Of a stretch of 64,000 bases of DNA, positions 46,349 through 57,670 are shown piece after piece. Below the pieces are notes generated by a model. That model had not been told where the DNA came from. It made no database searches and was given only the letters and a program-made list of their open reading frames with translations. Both the position numbers and the translations under genes were made by a program. The DNA is from Phytophthora sp. 'mugwort'. Its lineage: Eukaryota; Oomycota; Peronosporomycetes; Peronosporales; Peronosporaceae. Every line of letters starts with the position of its first letter. The stretch's first letter is position 1. The stretch covers positions 992,001-1,056,000 of the forward strand of contig JAUCEF010000012.1 of NCBI GenBank assembly GCA_033558025.1, in the 5' to 3' direction.

Positions 46349-47164
46349 TTAGTCGCATTCTGACAATGTTCGAAGCTCGATATTGACAGCAAGCAGGTCG
46401 CGACGTGCACACTTGGCTTGACGGAAGAGACACTCGTTCCCGTAGAGTTGGCCGTTGGAAGCGCATACTGGGCTGTGTGTTTCTGTGCAGGTGGCTGGAC
46501 AGATGGGTAATACATTCGAGTCTTCGCATGAGCCTGTGTGGATCAGCGTCACTGAAGTCTGACTGCAGCGTTGTTCCCGTTGCAAGTAGCACAGATTACG
46601 CATGGTGCCTATACTAGTACACACCGGATCCAGTACATTAGCGCATGAAATAGCAGCCAAACAATGCTCTTTGGCGGTCGTGGGACTGTCTGAAGATGGT
46701 GGTGGATTGTACGCGACATTCAAGGCCTTTTCACCGTCGCATAACCCGCGAGAAGCTACGACAAGACCCAAGTTTCCAGTTAAGCATAGAGTTTCCTTGA
46801 GAAAACACGAGTTTGCATACGAAACACCGTCGGAGCCGCAGACTGGGGAGCTCACGAGTTGACAATTCCGTTGGCACGAAGATGTTGACACGTCAGTCAC
46901 GAGCGAAGATTGTCGAGGTTCACACACAGCTTCGGGCAAACATGGCTCACTTGGACACGGTACCACACCACGAAGAAGACACGTTTTGCTCTCGTCACAC
47001 CGACCTGGCGCGCACAATGGTGCACAATACTCCGCACCGTTGTACACAAAACACTGTTCATACTCGCCACAAACACGTGAACAAGTTGCTGCCAAAGTGG
47101 CTGCATCTGCATGACACACCATACGTAGCAGGAGACATTCAAGCAGCAGGAAGTAGCTCTTCAT
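46349..47164 (-). CDS. Secreted Kazal-type serine protease inhibitor, three Kazal-like domains
   Basis: 271 residues from ATG at 47164; an earlier in-frame ATG at 47188 adds 8 residues before the hydrophobic signal peptide MKSYFLLLECLLLRM, so the later start is preferred. After the signal, a Cys-rich region of ~60 residues (EYEQCFVYNGAEYCAPLC) precedes three Kazal units: CQRNCQLVSSPVCGSDGVSY, a diverged middle unit (CANVLDPVCTSIGT), and CPATCTETHSPVCASNGQLY. By the usual position (second residue after Cys2), the P1 residues are Leu, Asn and Glu, suggesting different targets. Oomycetes secrete such inhibitors (EPI family) against host or own proteases. It lies only 54 bp downstream of the CENP-B-like gene on the same strand. 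Confidence 0.88.
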   Translation of the reverse strand: MKSYFLLLECLLLRMVCHADAATLAATCSRVCGEYEQCFVYNGAEYCAPLCAPGRCDESKTCLLRGVVPCPSEPCLPEAVCEPRQSSLVTDVSTSSCQRNCQLVSSPVCGSDGVSYANSCFLKETLCLTGNLGLVVASRGLCDGEKALNVAYNPPPSSDSPTTAKEHCLAAISCANVLDPVCTSIGTMRNLCYLQREQRCSQTSVTLIHTGSCEDSNVLPICPATCTETHSPVCASNGQLYGNECLFRQAKCARRDLLAVNIELRTLSECD

Positions 47165-47218
47165 TGACACATACAAAAGATCGCACACTTTGTCAATGAA
47201 ACGGACGTGTTTGTGCAG

Positions 47219-48559
47219 CTAAAGAGTCGGCGACTGCTTGGTGCTCTCATTATTTTGTTTCCGTGCAGCAATAATGGAAATCACCTTGTCTGAGGCACAC
47301 AATTGTTGAAGCATTTCAAGTTGCTGGCGCTGCATCTCTTCCAACCGCTTGTTGGACTGCATAATCGCATCAAGCTTGTCGACATTTGTGGCTTGTAGAC
47401 TCCGTCGTCGCTCAGCCAAAATGGAGCCGCGACGCGTACTCAAATGAGCAGCTCTCAATGCTGTGGAGCTATGAATTTTCCCCTCTGTCTTATGTCTCTT
47501 TGGCGACGCGGCAGGTTCTAGAGCCTCTCGCCTAGCAACCTCTGGTCGTTTCTGTTGAGATTCGCGCTTCTCTTCGCCTTCACCAGTCCGTGCCACGTCC
47601 TGCTGCGTATTTCTTGACTGTTTTTTACTCAACAACTCGTTATTCCTAAATGGAATCTTCTCTTCTTCTGTGCGTGAGTCGTCTTCCTTCTGACACTCAG
47701 TGACTGGAGCTCGACCTGATAACACGGGATGTCTCTCTTTAAACCTACGCAGCCACCCCTCTTTAAGCCGATTCTCACCATTTTCACCTCCTGTCAATGC
47801 CCGATATTGTTCATTCGCTCGTACTAGAATATCCTGTTTGGTGACTTTTGTGCCTTGACTCTGCATATCCAGAATCCACGCCACTAACTCGTGCTCCGGC
47901 TGCCCTTCCAGCAAAGGTCTCGGTCCTCTCCTCTTATCAACTTCTCCTCGCTGTACACGCAACACTCGACGACGAATTGTCCGTTGATGGAGCAGTGGGA
48001 ACCGCTGTGTCACTTCACTCATAGGCTTCCCGGCCAAATACATCGCGACAGCCGCCTCCATGTGCTTACGATTGTACTTCCGCGTCTTGATTGGCTGCAT
48101 GGCTGCCGCGGCTTCGCTCGGCATAGTCTTCGACTGCTTCAGCGTGTCAGGAGCCTTGAAATGCGGCTTTTCTTGACCATTTATTGGCAAAGCGCCACGT
48201 AACGTAACATTTACAATAGCTGCCACATTAAGAGCTGTTTGTGGAGATGGTACAGCGTTACTGGAGCGCAAACTGAGCTCTGGATGCCTCGCCACTAAGC
48301 GGTTGCACCAGCCCAAGCCCAACGTTTGCCCCGGCTTGGCCTCCTTGTTGTCGTCCTGGTTCGACGTCGCGTCCTGTCGTAGTAGTTCTTGGGCGTGCGC
48401 GATGACGTCGTCCCGCGAGACGCGCCGGCCCGCACTCTGCTGTACTAGCGCCCATTGGACTAGTCGCGACTCCTGCTCCATCGAGACCAGCGGCTTGGGT
48501 CCGCGCCGGCGCGTGGGACTGTCAACAGCGACGTCCACGACGGACTCCTTTCGTGGCAT
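47219..48559 (-). CDS. Protein with two CENP-B/pogo-type DNA-binding regions, no transposase core
   Basis: 446 residues from ATG at 48559 (MPRKESVVDV). The open frame extends to 48703, but an initiator-like motif at 48581-48587 favours the inner start. Two similar blocks occur: GPKPLVSMEQESRLVQWAL ... GWCNRLVARHPEL (residues ~20-110) and GPRPLLEGQPEHELVAWILD ... GWLRRFKERHPVLSG (~225-310). Each reads like the CENP-B second HTH. A psq-like HTH lies between (KYNRKHMEAAVAMYLAGKPM). The C-terminus is charged with a Gln/Leu-rich helix (LEEMQRQQLEMLQQL) that could dimerise. It lacks the DDE core, has no stops, and looks like a domesticated transposase DNA-binding protein, probably nuclear. Confidence 0.78.
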   Translation of the reverse strand: MPRKESVVDVAVDSPTRRRGPKPLVSMEQESRLVQWALVQQSAGRRVSRDDVIAHAQELLRQDATSNQDDNKEAKPGQTLGLGWCNRLVARHPELSLRSSNAVPSPQTALNVAAIVNVTLRGALPINGQEKPHFKAPDTLKQSKTMPSEAAAAMQPIKTRKYNRKHMEAAVAMYLAGKPMSEVTQRFPLLHQRTIRRRVLRVQRGEVDKRRGPRPLLEGQPEHELVAWILDMQSQGTKVTKQDILVRANEQYRALTGGENGENRLKEGWLRRFKERHPVLSGRAPVTECQKEDDSRTEEEKIPFRNNELLSKKQSRNTQQDVARTGEGEEKRESQQKRPEVARREALEPAASPKRHKTEGKIHSSTALRAAHLSTRRGSILAERRRSLQATNVDKLDAIMQSNKRLEEMQRQQLEMLQQLCASDKVISIIAARKQNNESTKQSPTL

Positions 48560-48580
48560 GATGGTCTCGGTATTTAATTT

Positions 48581-48587
48581 GAATGAT
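48581..48587 (-). promoter_or_regulatory. Oomycete initiator-like motif
   Basis: On the minus strand AATCATTCAAATTAAA matches the oomycete initiator plus flanking AT-rich region. It lies ~25 bp upstream of the ATG at 48559. Confidence 0.45.
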
Positions 48588-48703
48588 TTCCTATTGTCAC
48601 ATTTGACTAATGGCGGATAGGGCATAATAATCGGCCTCCGAAAATAGCATTGGCAATAAAATGATTTTAGAAAATAGCTATTAAATACCATTTCGACAGA
48701 CAC

Positions 48704-50116
48704 AGATTAAGAGGATATTTTATTCTCTGGACAAACTGGAATGCATAACTTATAAGCTTATAGACTTTCATGTGCAACTCTCAGTTTTCAATTATCCTGC
48801 TTGTGCGCCGTGAATAATAGCTATATGGCATAGACATATCTTTACACGAAAAAATCATTTTACCGCTTTTGTTTGTGCAATTACCAAACCGAAACTGAAA
48901 AATAACATACATTCTATATTTATGTGAATTGCTCATGCCATAATTTATAAAATGAGTTTAGATAATCACTGTCATTATTTATTCCAGATAAGAGGCTTCA
49001 TAAAAAAAATAAAATGCCATAATCGGCTATTGAGCCGTTTGGGCTAACTTTTGATAGCAAATGAACTCGGAGCAGCACTTAACGATTTGTGTGGTTGACA
49101 CTGGACATCTTCACTATTGAGGCGAGGTTGCGTCCACGCAGGTGGCGTATTTGGAGCCGTCGCGGCCAAACATTGGCGAGCACGCTGTCAGGAACCCTAA
49201 CTTACATCAACCCGACGGAGCTGCAATTGATCGGGAACAAAAAGAAAGAAAAAAGTGTGGTGAAGTCGTACGGTGAGGGTGTATCACATCGGGGCCATCA
49301 ACTGTACTGCTTTCGTTGGACTCACAAATGACATCACTTCAAGCGGTCCTAGGGTTTGAAATCCGTAAATTAGAAAATAATGGTCTACAAAATACGGGAA
49401 ATAATTTATTGATGAAGCCGCAACGTTCTCACATTTTTGGACATCAGTAAATAAATAATGATCAATAATAAACTACGAGAAATGAGTTGTTGACCTCATC
49501 TTGGGGATTAATTTTATTTTACGGTATTTTTCCAAACCATGACCCACCTGGAGTCGGTTACAACTTCTGGTCTTACGACATTATTAAGGTAAATGTCGTG
49601 GGTATCGCCTTCCATGACAAATCTCTCCAAGACTGGAACGACGACACGCTCAGCAAGATTTACTCTGTTAAAGTGGACAAAGACGGCTCGCCTTAGTGCC
49701 CCGAGAGCTGCTATTGTGAAGTAAATGGTCGGGGTCGATGACGATGGTAAGCTATTCGACATTCGCCCTGACCGAAGAAATATCCTGGGGGAGCTGCAGA
49801 CGAACCTCGAGACATGTTGGAGGATGTATGGACGCGGATTCGGACTCCCGGCAAAACCTAAAGCCTGACAACCTCTAAGCCTTGCCTTATGAATGGTCGA
49901 CTATGAGGGACATGAGGGGAACGTATGGCTGGTTTCTACGTCACGTGCCTTAAGAACAATAAGCCGTCTACAATAATTGTAGACGATATTACGATCAATT
50001 ATTTATGCTTTCTTTTCATTTCGTTCGTGATCAATTGTGTTTCTGGAAACTCCAGAAATTTACAGTAGGAAGCGATTTGTTGAGTCAACGTCCACATTTC
50101 CCGTTAAGCTTGAGAG
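48704..50116. other. Intergenic with an unrecognised ORF remnant and a hairpin
   Basis: Frames at 49487-49696 (VGYNFWSYDIIKVNVVGIAF) and, after a frame change, ~49735-49870 (DGKLFDIRPDRRNILGELQT) look like one decayed protein of unknown family. A perfect 9-bp inverted repeat (CGTCTACAA with TTGTAGACG, 49965-49985) follows. The upstream 48704-49085 stretch is AT-rich and empty. Confidence 0.35.
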
Positions 50117-51553
50117 ATGCGGGTGCCGAGTGCACGGCGCTTCGTGACGGCGCTGTGCGTCCTGCTGCTGGCCGGCAAGGGCGCACAGAAGCTGCGTCTG
50201 TTTCTGGTATCAGTGATGGCCAAGTTTCGCGCGCTCACGGCGGTTGCAGCGCCTGCTGCTTCGTCCTGGAGGCTGTTCAGCGCCTTCTTGGGTGATCTGA
50301 GGGACCGCCGCGTGGGAAAAGTGCTGCTGGCGGGGGACCACTGCATCGTACAGGCCAAAGACGGGGTAGCGACATATAGGTAAGGAGTAACACACTGATC
50401 TATGGTGATTTGGCGTCGGTCTGAGCTCTAGAAGAGAAAATAGGGAGATGTAAATAGTGTAAGATGGCGGTGGTATAATATTTTATGATCTCTGTTGGTT
50501 TGCAGAGTGTTGGTGCCGCCAAGGACAGAGAACACGTATATCCTGGATGCTTTAGTGCAGTCGGGAGTGGAATTTGGCTCCGTGACGCCATCCACGTCAA
50601 GCAGACTGGTGCCGGTAGCTCTGGCACTGTTGCCCTTCCTGTACTTGGGGCTTACGTACAAAATGATGCGCGGCATGTTCGGCACCGACGCTGGGGCCGT
50701 GGGCAAGGACGGCACCAAGAAGGTGCACAAGCAGCAGATTATGCAGCGGATCTCGTTCGATGACGTGGCGGGCATTGATGGAGCTAGGAAGGAGCTGGAG
50801 GAGGTTGTGGACTTCTTGAGACACCCAACCAGGTACCAAGCTATTGGAGCCAAGGTCCCCAAGGGGGTGCTGCTTTGTGGACCTTCGGGGACGGGCAAGA
50901 CGCTGCTGGCTAGAGCTGTGGCTTCGGAGGCTGGAGTAGCTTTTCTGTTTTGCTCGGCCTCGGATTTTGTGGAAATGCTGGTGGGGCGAGGTGCTGCTCG
51001 AGTGCGAGATCTCTTCACGCAGGCCTCGCAGTATCCGCAGTGCATCATCTTTATCGACGAAATCGATGCGTTGGCTAAGGCACGTGGTGGATTTAACTCG
51101 AACGACGAGCGGGAGCAGACTCTGAACCAGTTGCTGACGGAGATGGACGGGTTTGAAGGCAATACCAACGGCGTCATCGTCATTGCCGCTACGAACCGCC
51201 CGGAGGTTTTGGATCGGGCACTATGTCGCCCGGGACGCTTCGACCGCCATGTATATGTGGGTCTGCCCGATGCCAAGGGACGTCAGGAGATTCTGGAAGT
51301 CCACTGCCGCAACGTTCGTCTCGATAGTGAGGTGGATCTTTCAGTTATCGCAGAGGAATGCGGTCCGATGGGTCAACACTCGGGAGCCCAGCTTGCAAGC
51401 CTCGTCAACGAAGCTGCGTTGCTGGCAGTACGTCACGGTGATACAAGTATTAAATACGAACACTTCGAGTTGGCCATGAACCGGGCTTTCGCATCGCAGA
51501 CGCGCAGCTTTGCCGGATCTTCTTTCGAGTTCGCGATGGAGGACAATTCGTAG
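50117..51553 (+). CDS. FtsH-like AAA ATPase without protease domain, two exons
   Basis: Exons 50117-50379 and 50506-51553 (intron 126 bp), 436 residues, phases consistent. The N-terminus is hydrophobic and basic (possible organelle or membrane targeting), and a membrane-like segment [17 protein letters not shown] lies near residues 125-145. The AAA module is FtsH-like: [16 protein letters not shown], Walker A GPSGTGKT, Walker [18 protein letters not shown] region [12 protein letters not shown] ... [12 protein letters not shown], and the AAA lid to about residue 420. FtsH enzymes continue with an M41 metalloprotease (HEAGH) of ~200 residues; here the gene ends at TAG 51551 right after the lid. 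It may act as a pseudoprotease or chaperone partner. Confidence 0.85.
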
Positions 51554-52237
51554 ACTATAAATTCGTAGGCTAACTGGTCATCCGGTCGATATACCAGCTA
51601 TCGTTTGCGCGAGTGTGTTCAAAATACGGAACTTTCCTGACTCTCGAATGTGGTCAAATCAACTTTTAGTTACATGTCCTGTACTGTCAATAGGGGGCTA
51701 GCGAACGGTTTATTTCTTGGCCAATTTCTTACTGAAATCAAACTCAATTGGTCACGGTGATTTACCGTAATTATTGCGCATTTGTCGCTTCGCTACAGAG
51801 CTTCATGGTGTTGCTAGTTTCGGCCATTAATGGGGTGATGCGATATCGCAGCTTTTGTGGTGCTTCGTCGGTGTGGATTGGATATTCAGAAGGAGTACGC
51901 GCCATTTGCGTTGGTTCAAAATAAGCTGAAAAAATAAGCAATAAGGAAAAGCTCAAATAAGCAGATATTCGTCAGATAAATAACCCACTACTGTTTCCCT
52001 TGCGTGAAATGAGCTCTCGAGGTGGATGATATTAGAAATCGATATAAGCAAAAAATTGTCCAGGATATTAGTTAGAAGATGGCCAAGAAATAAGCTTGTA
52101 TATCGCTAGGTTCGACTCCCCATATTAAGTACTTAGTATGCGGTTTTGCACGAAATAGCGTAAATAGATAGGCTCCTAATATTTAAATACTTTTGGCATC
52201 TTTTTCTCTACTCCCAGAAAATAAATAATAAATATTC
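51554..52237. other. No gene seen
   Basis: AT-rich spacer. A small minus-strand frame at 51956-51771 has no recognisable feature. Confidence 0.4.
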
Positions 52238-52555
52238 TTAAGTATCCCAAAACATATTTCCGCATTTTTGCGATCTCATTTGATGTTGGTGTCGGACGCG
52301 GCGTTTCTGAATAATGTGCTCATTGCAGAGTAGCGAAGGCATCACAGTGTCCTCGAGGATCGTCTTCATTAGGCTCTGCTGGAGCCATGAGTACGTGAGT
52401 TTCGCCGCGAAGAAGAAACGCTCACACTCGTTTGTCGTAGGTGGCACGAAGCGAGTGTCAATGCATATCTGCATTCCAGGAGGCCAGAACAGCTCCCGGG
52501 GACTTAGCTTGGACGAGCTTGGGAGCTGGCTGGAATATTGGGTTGTGAGTGCCAT
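52238..52555 (-). pseudogene. hAT transposase C-terminal fragment
   Basis: The frame contains FVPPTTNECERFFFAAKLTY followed by MPSLLCNEHII, the hAT dimerisation-domain pattern (PPTSN-x-CER-x-FS). No core upstream. It is a different copy from the 39.9-41.5 kb element. Confidence 0.6.
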
Positions 52556-53012
52556 ACATGGCCGGTGCCCTGCCCCTTCGCTCGGCTTGTATTATACTAT
52601 ACGCAGACTAATATGTTTCAAACAGTTATGTAACAGTTGTGGCGAGCCACCTCCATTTCATGCGATCAGGTACGTTCTCCAACACTCTCAATTGGCGCGT
52701 CACGTCTGCACACTTCATCTTGCTAACCCCACCAGTATGTAGCTGCCGCAATGGACCCCATCAGCACGCTCCTGGTGCTGGCCTAGCTCGAGGGATCCGG
52801 CGTCGTCATGTTGGATCTTTCAACATCTCGCACATGCTGCAGTCCAAGTCGTCATTCGACCTTCCAGCACTCCGCTTGCTGTCCTTGGATCTTAAGTCGT
52901 CTTATTAGACCTTCCAATATCTCGCACACGCGCCGCTGTGAAACTTTTACGCGCGCTTCCTCGTCAGCGACTTCTTAGCGTAGGGTAGGCCATATATGTT
53001 GCGCACATGTAT
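52556..53012. other. No gene seen
   Basis: Short GC-mixed stretch between the hAT fragment and the Copia remnant; nothing recognisable. Confidence 0.35.
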
Positions 53013-54708
53013 CTAATACATTGCCGCATTGGGTTCGTGTGATCCCTCGTACTTGTCAATCTCTATGTCTGATGCCCCCACTGACTGACCATTGTGTGGC
53101 TCAATTTCTGCTGCGTGCGCCTTGGCCTTTTCGAACATTCCCCGCGACACCACGCCCAGTAGTTCACGAAACTTCTCGAACTTCACCCGCGCGAGTCCCT
53201 TCGTCATCCTGTCTGCGATCATATGGTCGGTTCCCACATGATTGATGCGTAGCTCTCCTTGCATAGTGAGTAATCAAATGGTTCTTGTTGTCAATGTTCT
53301 TCGACTTGCGATGCTTGCGTGGCTTGTTGTAAGCACGATCGCTGCTTGTTGGCACACATCACCAGCACGTGCATTGAAATGCGTAGCTCGTTGCATAGGC
53401 GTAGCCACAGGATATTTCGAACGCCGTTACTCATAGCAATATACTCTGCTTCCATGGTGCTTAACGCGTTGATTCCTTGTTCGCGTGAGCCATACGATAA
53501 TGTTGCTTATTCAGCAGCCTGACATGGTCGCTGATACTGCGTCGATCTTCTGTATCATTTGCGTAGTCGGCATCAGTGTATACCATTAATTCCAGTGGTT
53601 CCACTGCACGATCTCCGGTCATCACTACTACTAGTCCGTAGTCTGTCGTCTTCCGTAGATAACGTAATACTCGCTTCTCTTGCCCGTAAAGCGGCGCAGT
53701 GTATAAGCTCATGTACTGTCCTACGCGTCGTACCAGATGCGCCAAGTGTTGTCTACATCCGAAACCAATACTGCAATTTTCCCACTATGTCGCGATACTG
53801 CATGTCTCGCGGGTCTTCCTTCGACTCCACTTTAATAAACACTCTTGCTTCTTGTGTTGCAACGACGTGGCTCTTCTGCATCCCGAACCGATTAAGTACC
53901 TCTTAATATATGTTTCTTGCGAGAAGAACACTGTCCGTGTAGGTCTGTCAATGACCACCTCTACCCCGAGTAGGTATTTCACTGGCAACAGGTCAACGAG
54001 GTTTTAAACGCTGATTGAAGTTTTAGCGCTGTCTTCTTGCACATGTCTTGCGGACACATGAGCAGTAGGGTCGTCGACGTATACCGTCAGTAGCCTTGTA
54101 ACCCCCCTCCCCCTTTGGATTCTGGCATAGAGACCGTAGTCAGCTTCAATTCTCGTGAACCCCATCACCACGAAATCATCGTGAAGTGTTTGGTTTCGCA
54201 CCACCGGTGATTGCTTGAGTCCGTACAGCGACCTGATCAAGTCGACAGATTGTGACTCCGCCGTTTGCTTCAAACCCATAGGCTGCTCCATGTACACCGT
54301 CTCGCCTAACGCCCGTGCAGGAATACTGTCTTGACATCGGACTGCAGTATCTTCCAACGGCGTTGGATGAAGAGGTATATAGCCACACGAATCGTCTCGA
54401 ATCTGATAACTAGCGCGTAGGTCTCGAAATAATAAACACCGAAAAGCTGCTTGAATCCATGCAGGACCAACCTTGCTTTGAATCGTTTCACTATGCCGTG
54501 CTCGTCTTTCGTGACTGTATGGACTCATCTGTTCGTATAAAGGACTTCTTGCTCTCTGCTCTCTGCACTTCCACGTATCAAAAGAACCGCCACACCGTGG
54601 CGCTTTAGCGACTCTATCTCTTCCTCCATGGCGGCCCACCAATGCGAGACGTAGTGCGCGTCTTTCATGGCTTCTTTGTATGTCTTGGGCACCTTGATGT
54701 CTACGCAT
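53013..54708 (-). pseudogene. Ty1/Copia reverse transcriptase/RNase H remnant
   Basis: From 54708 downwards on the minus strand: KARLVLHGFKQ, VYMEQPMGLKQ, then IRSLYGLKQSPVVRNQTLHD and LLTVYVDDP (YVDD is the RT active site). Across frameshifts come MPVKYLLGVEVVIDRPTRTV and the RNase H part (KRVLRYLRKTTDYGLVVVMT, MVYTDADYANDTEDRRS, STMEAEY near 53455). It closes with INHVGTDHMIADRMTKGLAR, typical of the Copia C-terminus. No LTRs identified. Many stops. Confidence 0.78.
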
Positions 54709-57670
54709 AAATGGCTAGGCTTCTACATGTAGATAACAAAACAAAACAAAAAACATTGTGTCGTGTTAGCAATGGAAAGCACACACCAAATGCGAGTTTT
54801 GATGACATCTCACAGACTAACAATCTCCGAGACATCCGTTATTGGAGGTCCTATAAATTACCGTATTTTTTATTGGCCAGACCCAAGGATTCACGCCCTA
54901 CCCCCTAAGAGGGGACAACAAATGAAACTTTTGATGAATAGTATTTTTGCCACACCTATAACTCTGCCCCTATATGTCTTCATGCACCGCATTTCGTCCA
55001 ATAACCAATCTCTCAGCGAGGTTTCAGCAAGGAAAACCGCATCGAAAAATACGGCTTCGATGATAAGTTATGCCAGCGCGAAGTGGTGACCGATCCCATT
55101 CTGCCCACACAATAGTGCACGCCATTTGTTTCCCTACAGCATCCAACCATTAGCAGCAAGGTAATTGTAATACATGCCACTCATATCCTTACCTGTTCGC
55201 CTACTTAAAACATTATGATTAACTTCTTGCAGCTTATCAATAATCGATGAGTCTCTGGATCGTCAATACGGCGAACGGCAGGGAGGTTGTGGTACGGATG
55301 CTGATCCAGGGTATGGTTGTGAGCAGTAACCTGCTGGGAAACCTTTAATTGGAAGCCATATCATATCCCGACCCGACCGTAAGAGATACCTGACCTTCGT
55401 ACTGCGTCGATTTCGCGAATTAGTTCTCGCGCTTGCCTGTCGATTAACTCGCCTAGGCCCAAGGCCTAACCGTGCGCACAAATCAACCTCCGGTAGTACT
55501 TGTCAAACGATGAAGGGTATTAGTTGAATATGTGAGCTTGCCACACTCGACGACGTCCTTGTTCCTTGGTAGACGTAATCTTGCGGAAGACTTGGTTGAT
55601 ACATTCTCAAGATACTCGAAAAACTATGTCCAAGAGGCGAAATAGTGCTTATCCATTGATGGGTCATGGAAAGAGCCATCGGTGCCTAGAGTGTGCGTAT
55701 CAGGCTTCCTGAATCCCATGTGTCCATCATCGTCGTCGGACAGCGCACTTGGGCACAATCCCGTATTACGCCCACGGTATGGTGATCTTCGGTTCGGGCT
55801 GGAATTCTAAATGAAAGACTAGGACGAGTTTGGATGGAAGAAGGGTGGTGTTTTCTGTAATATGAAGCTTTTGAAATGTAAAGAAGTTTTATCCGGTATT
55901 ACGTATTTATTCGGGTAAAATACGGTTCCCAAAGTGTGACTTTATCTACTTTCATAAAAATACATATTTTGGGTAACGTTAAAGTTCGAGAAATGTATAT
56001 TACGACTGTGTAAGAAACAAATTTCAAGGATTTTTCTAAGGAAAACGGTACTTGAAATAACATATGTCTGGTTTCTGCTAACGATCGTTTAGATCTGACT
56101 TCTTCCGTCACCGGCTTTTATTTATTCTGCACTTCAGATTGAGTCCATCGGCTTCTCATACCCCCTAGTACTGATCCTCCACCTGATTTTAAACGATTTA
56201 TGAATTTCGAAAGTTATTATAGGCAGCACGTATCGCATTCTTCAACACTATGCGTTTGCTGCTCGCTGTAATTGTTCCTGGGGGGCGGAGATCAGGAACG
56301 TAAGTGCTCTGGAAAAATTAAGGCTCTATATACCAGGTTCCATCGGAGAATAGGTGCGGAAACAAGGAGCGGGTGACGCGGAGGATATAACACTGCCAAT
56401 GCTTTCCAGATCCCCCATTTTGTGGGACACAGTATTTACCGTTATTCAAGGCAGCATTCCTATCAGGAGGAGCTCGTCTCCATCTTCTTCACTCTTCCAT
56501 TAATGAGATGACATACAACTTGAAAAAGCTCACGACGCTTGACTACAAGTGCTCTGCATTATCTTAAGAACACCTTAAGCAACATTAAAGTAGATCAACC
56601 TTGTCCCCCCATGATTAATAATGATGATGCTAGGCTGGACAGGTTGCTGATGACTCATCAGTGGTGAGTTCATGCACTTGGTGTACAGGTCGTTTAATCA
56701 GGCCTTCTACCTGGACAAAATGAAGGAAAAAAATGGAATGTGAAAGTGCTATTTGTTTTCATTCAAGTTGCTAGCCAGTATCTTGCTTAATTGTTGGAAT
56801 ACAAACTATGGCTTACGAAGAAAAGACTCAGAAATCTTTAAGCGCCAATGCGCGGACCGAGCGTCAGTAGAAGAGGTAACCAGGCATGGGTGCACTCAGT
56901 TCCTGCAAGTGATGTCGGCTATAGTCGCGACTTCCGGGCTCAGAGTAATAAACTGAATTCATGATTGTCCGGAGTCTCCTACTTCTCTTGGTCTTCGTCA
57001 GGAAGTGCACCTGCTTACGCTTCCTTCTTAGTCGATCGCTGATAACTTCCTAGGCTCTAAGGTACGTCTCTTGCGCGGGCTGTTGATGAGTGGCCTCTCT
57101 TCTTCTTTGCTTGTGAACCGCACTCGTTTTGTATTTGTAATTGGACCCTCCAATGCCCCTTGTGCTTCGTAGGTACCATGCCGACAACGTCACGAAAGAA
57201 AGACTCAGCACTGTCGGGACAAAAGTGGAGGCAAAATAGTCTGCATAAGCTTGGATTGGCGCCTTTGAGGTCTGCAGTCCTCCACGAGACGAATGATTTG
57301 ACTCAGTGCCGTGTCATTGTCCACACTGGCCGGCGACTGGAACCTCTCACACTTGCATGTTTCGTAATCGTAATTGGAACCTCCAACTCTTCTTCCTTTG
57401 CAAATGAAACTTCCAGTGTCCTTGCATGCTTGGTACCACCTGTAGCTGGACCGTCCAGCGCTCCCATTCATAAAAGCGAGTTCATTGCGCAGTTCCACAG
57501 CCGGCGGCTTGCACCTCGCTGGCCTGGTTAGGTCCTCAATCCCACCAGGCACCGATTTTTATAGATTAAAATAGGGCATTTCCTTATCTTCGTTGCCGAA
57601 TATAAGCAGTTACACATTCGTGTAACATATAGCGCAACATTATTGTAACAGCCGAGTGTCGTGAAGGGTC
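54709..57670. other. Repeat-like region, no gene assigned
   Basis: A minus-strand remnant at about 55480-55100 (GLGPRRVNRQA ... then, in other frames, VRRIDDPETHRLLI) looks like an oomycete repeat protein I cannot name. A GTAATTGGA[CA]CCTCCAA motif recurs near 57139 and 57370. Otherwise AT-rich and empty. Confidence 0.35.

Noticed and set aside
52080..52130. tRNA-like T-arm (GGTTCGACTCC near 52109)
   Set aside because: No matching acceptor, D or anticodon arms could be folded around it.
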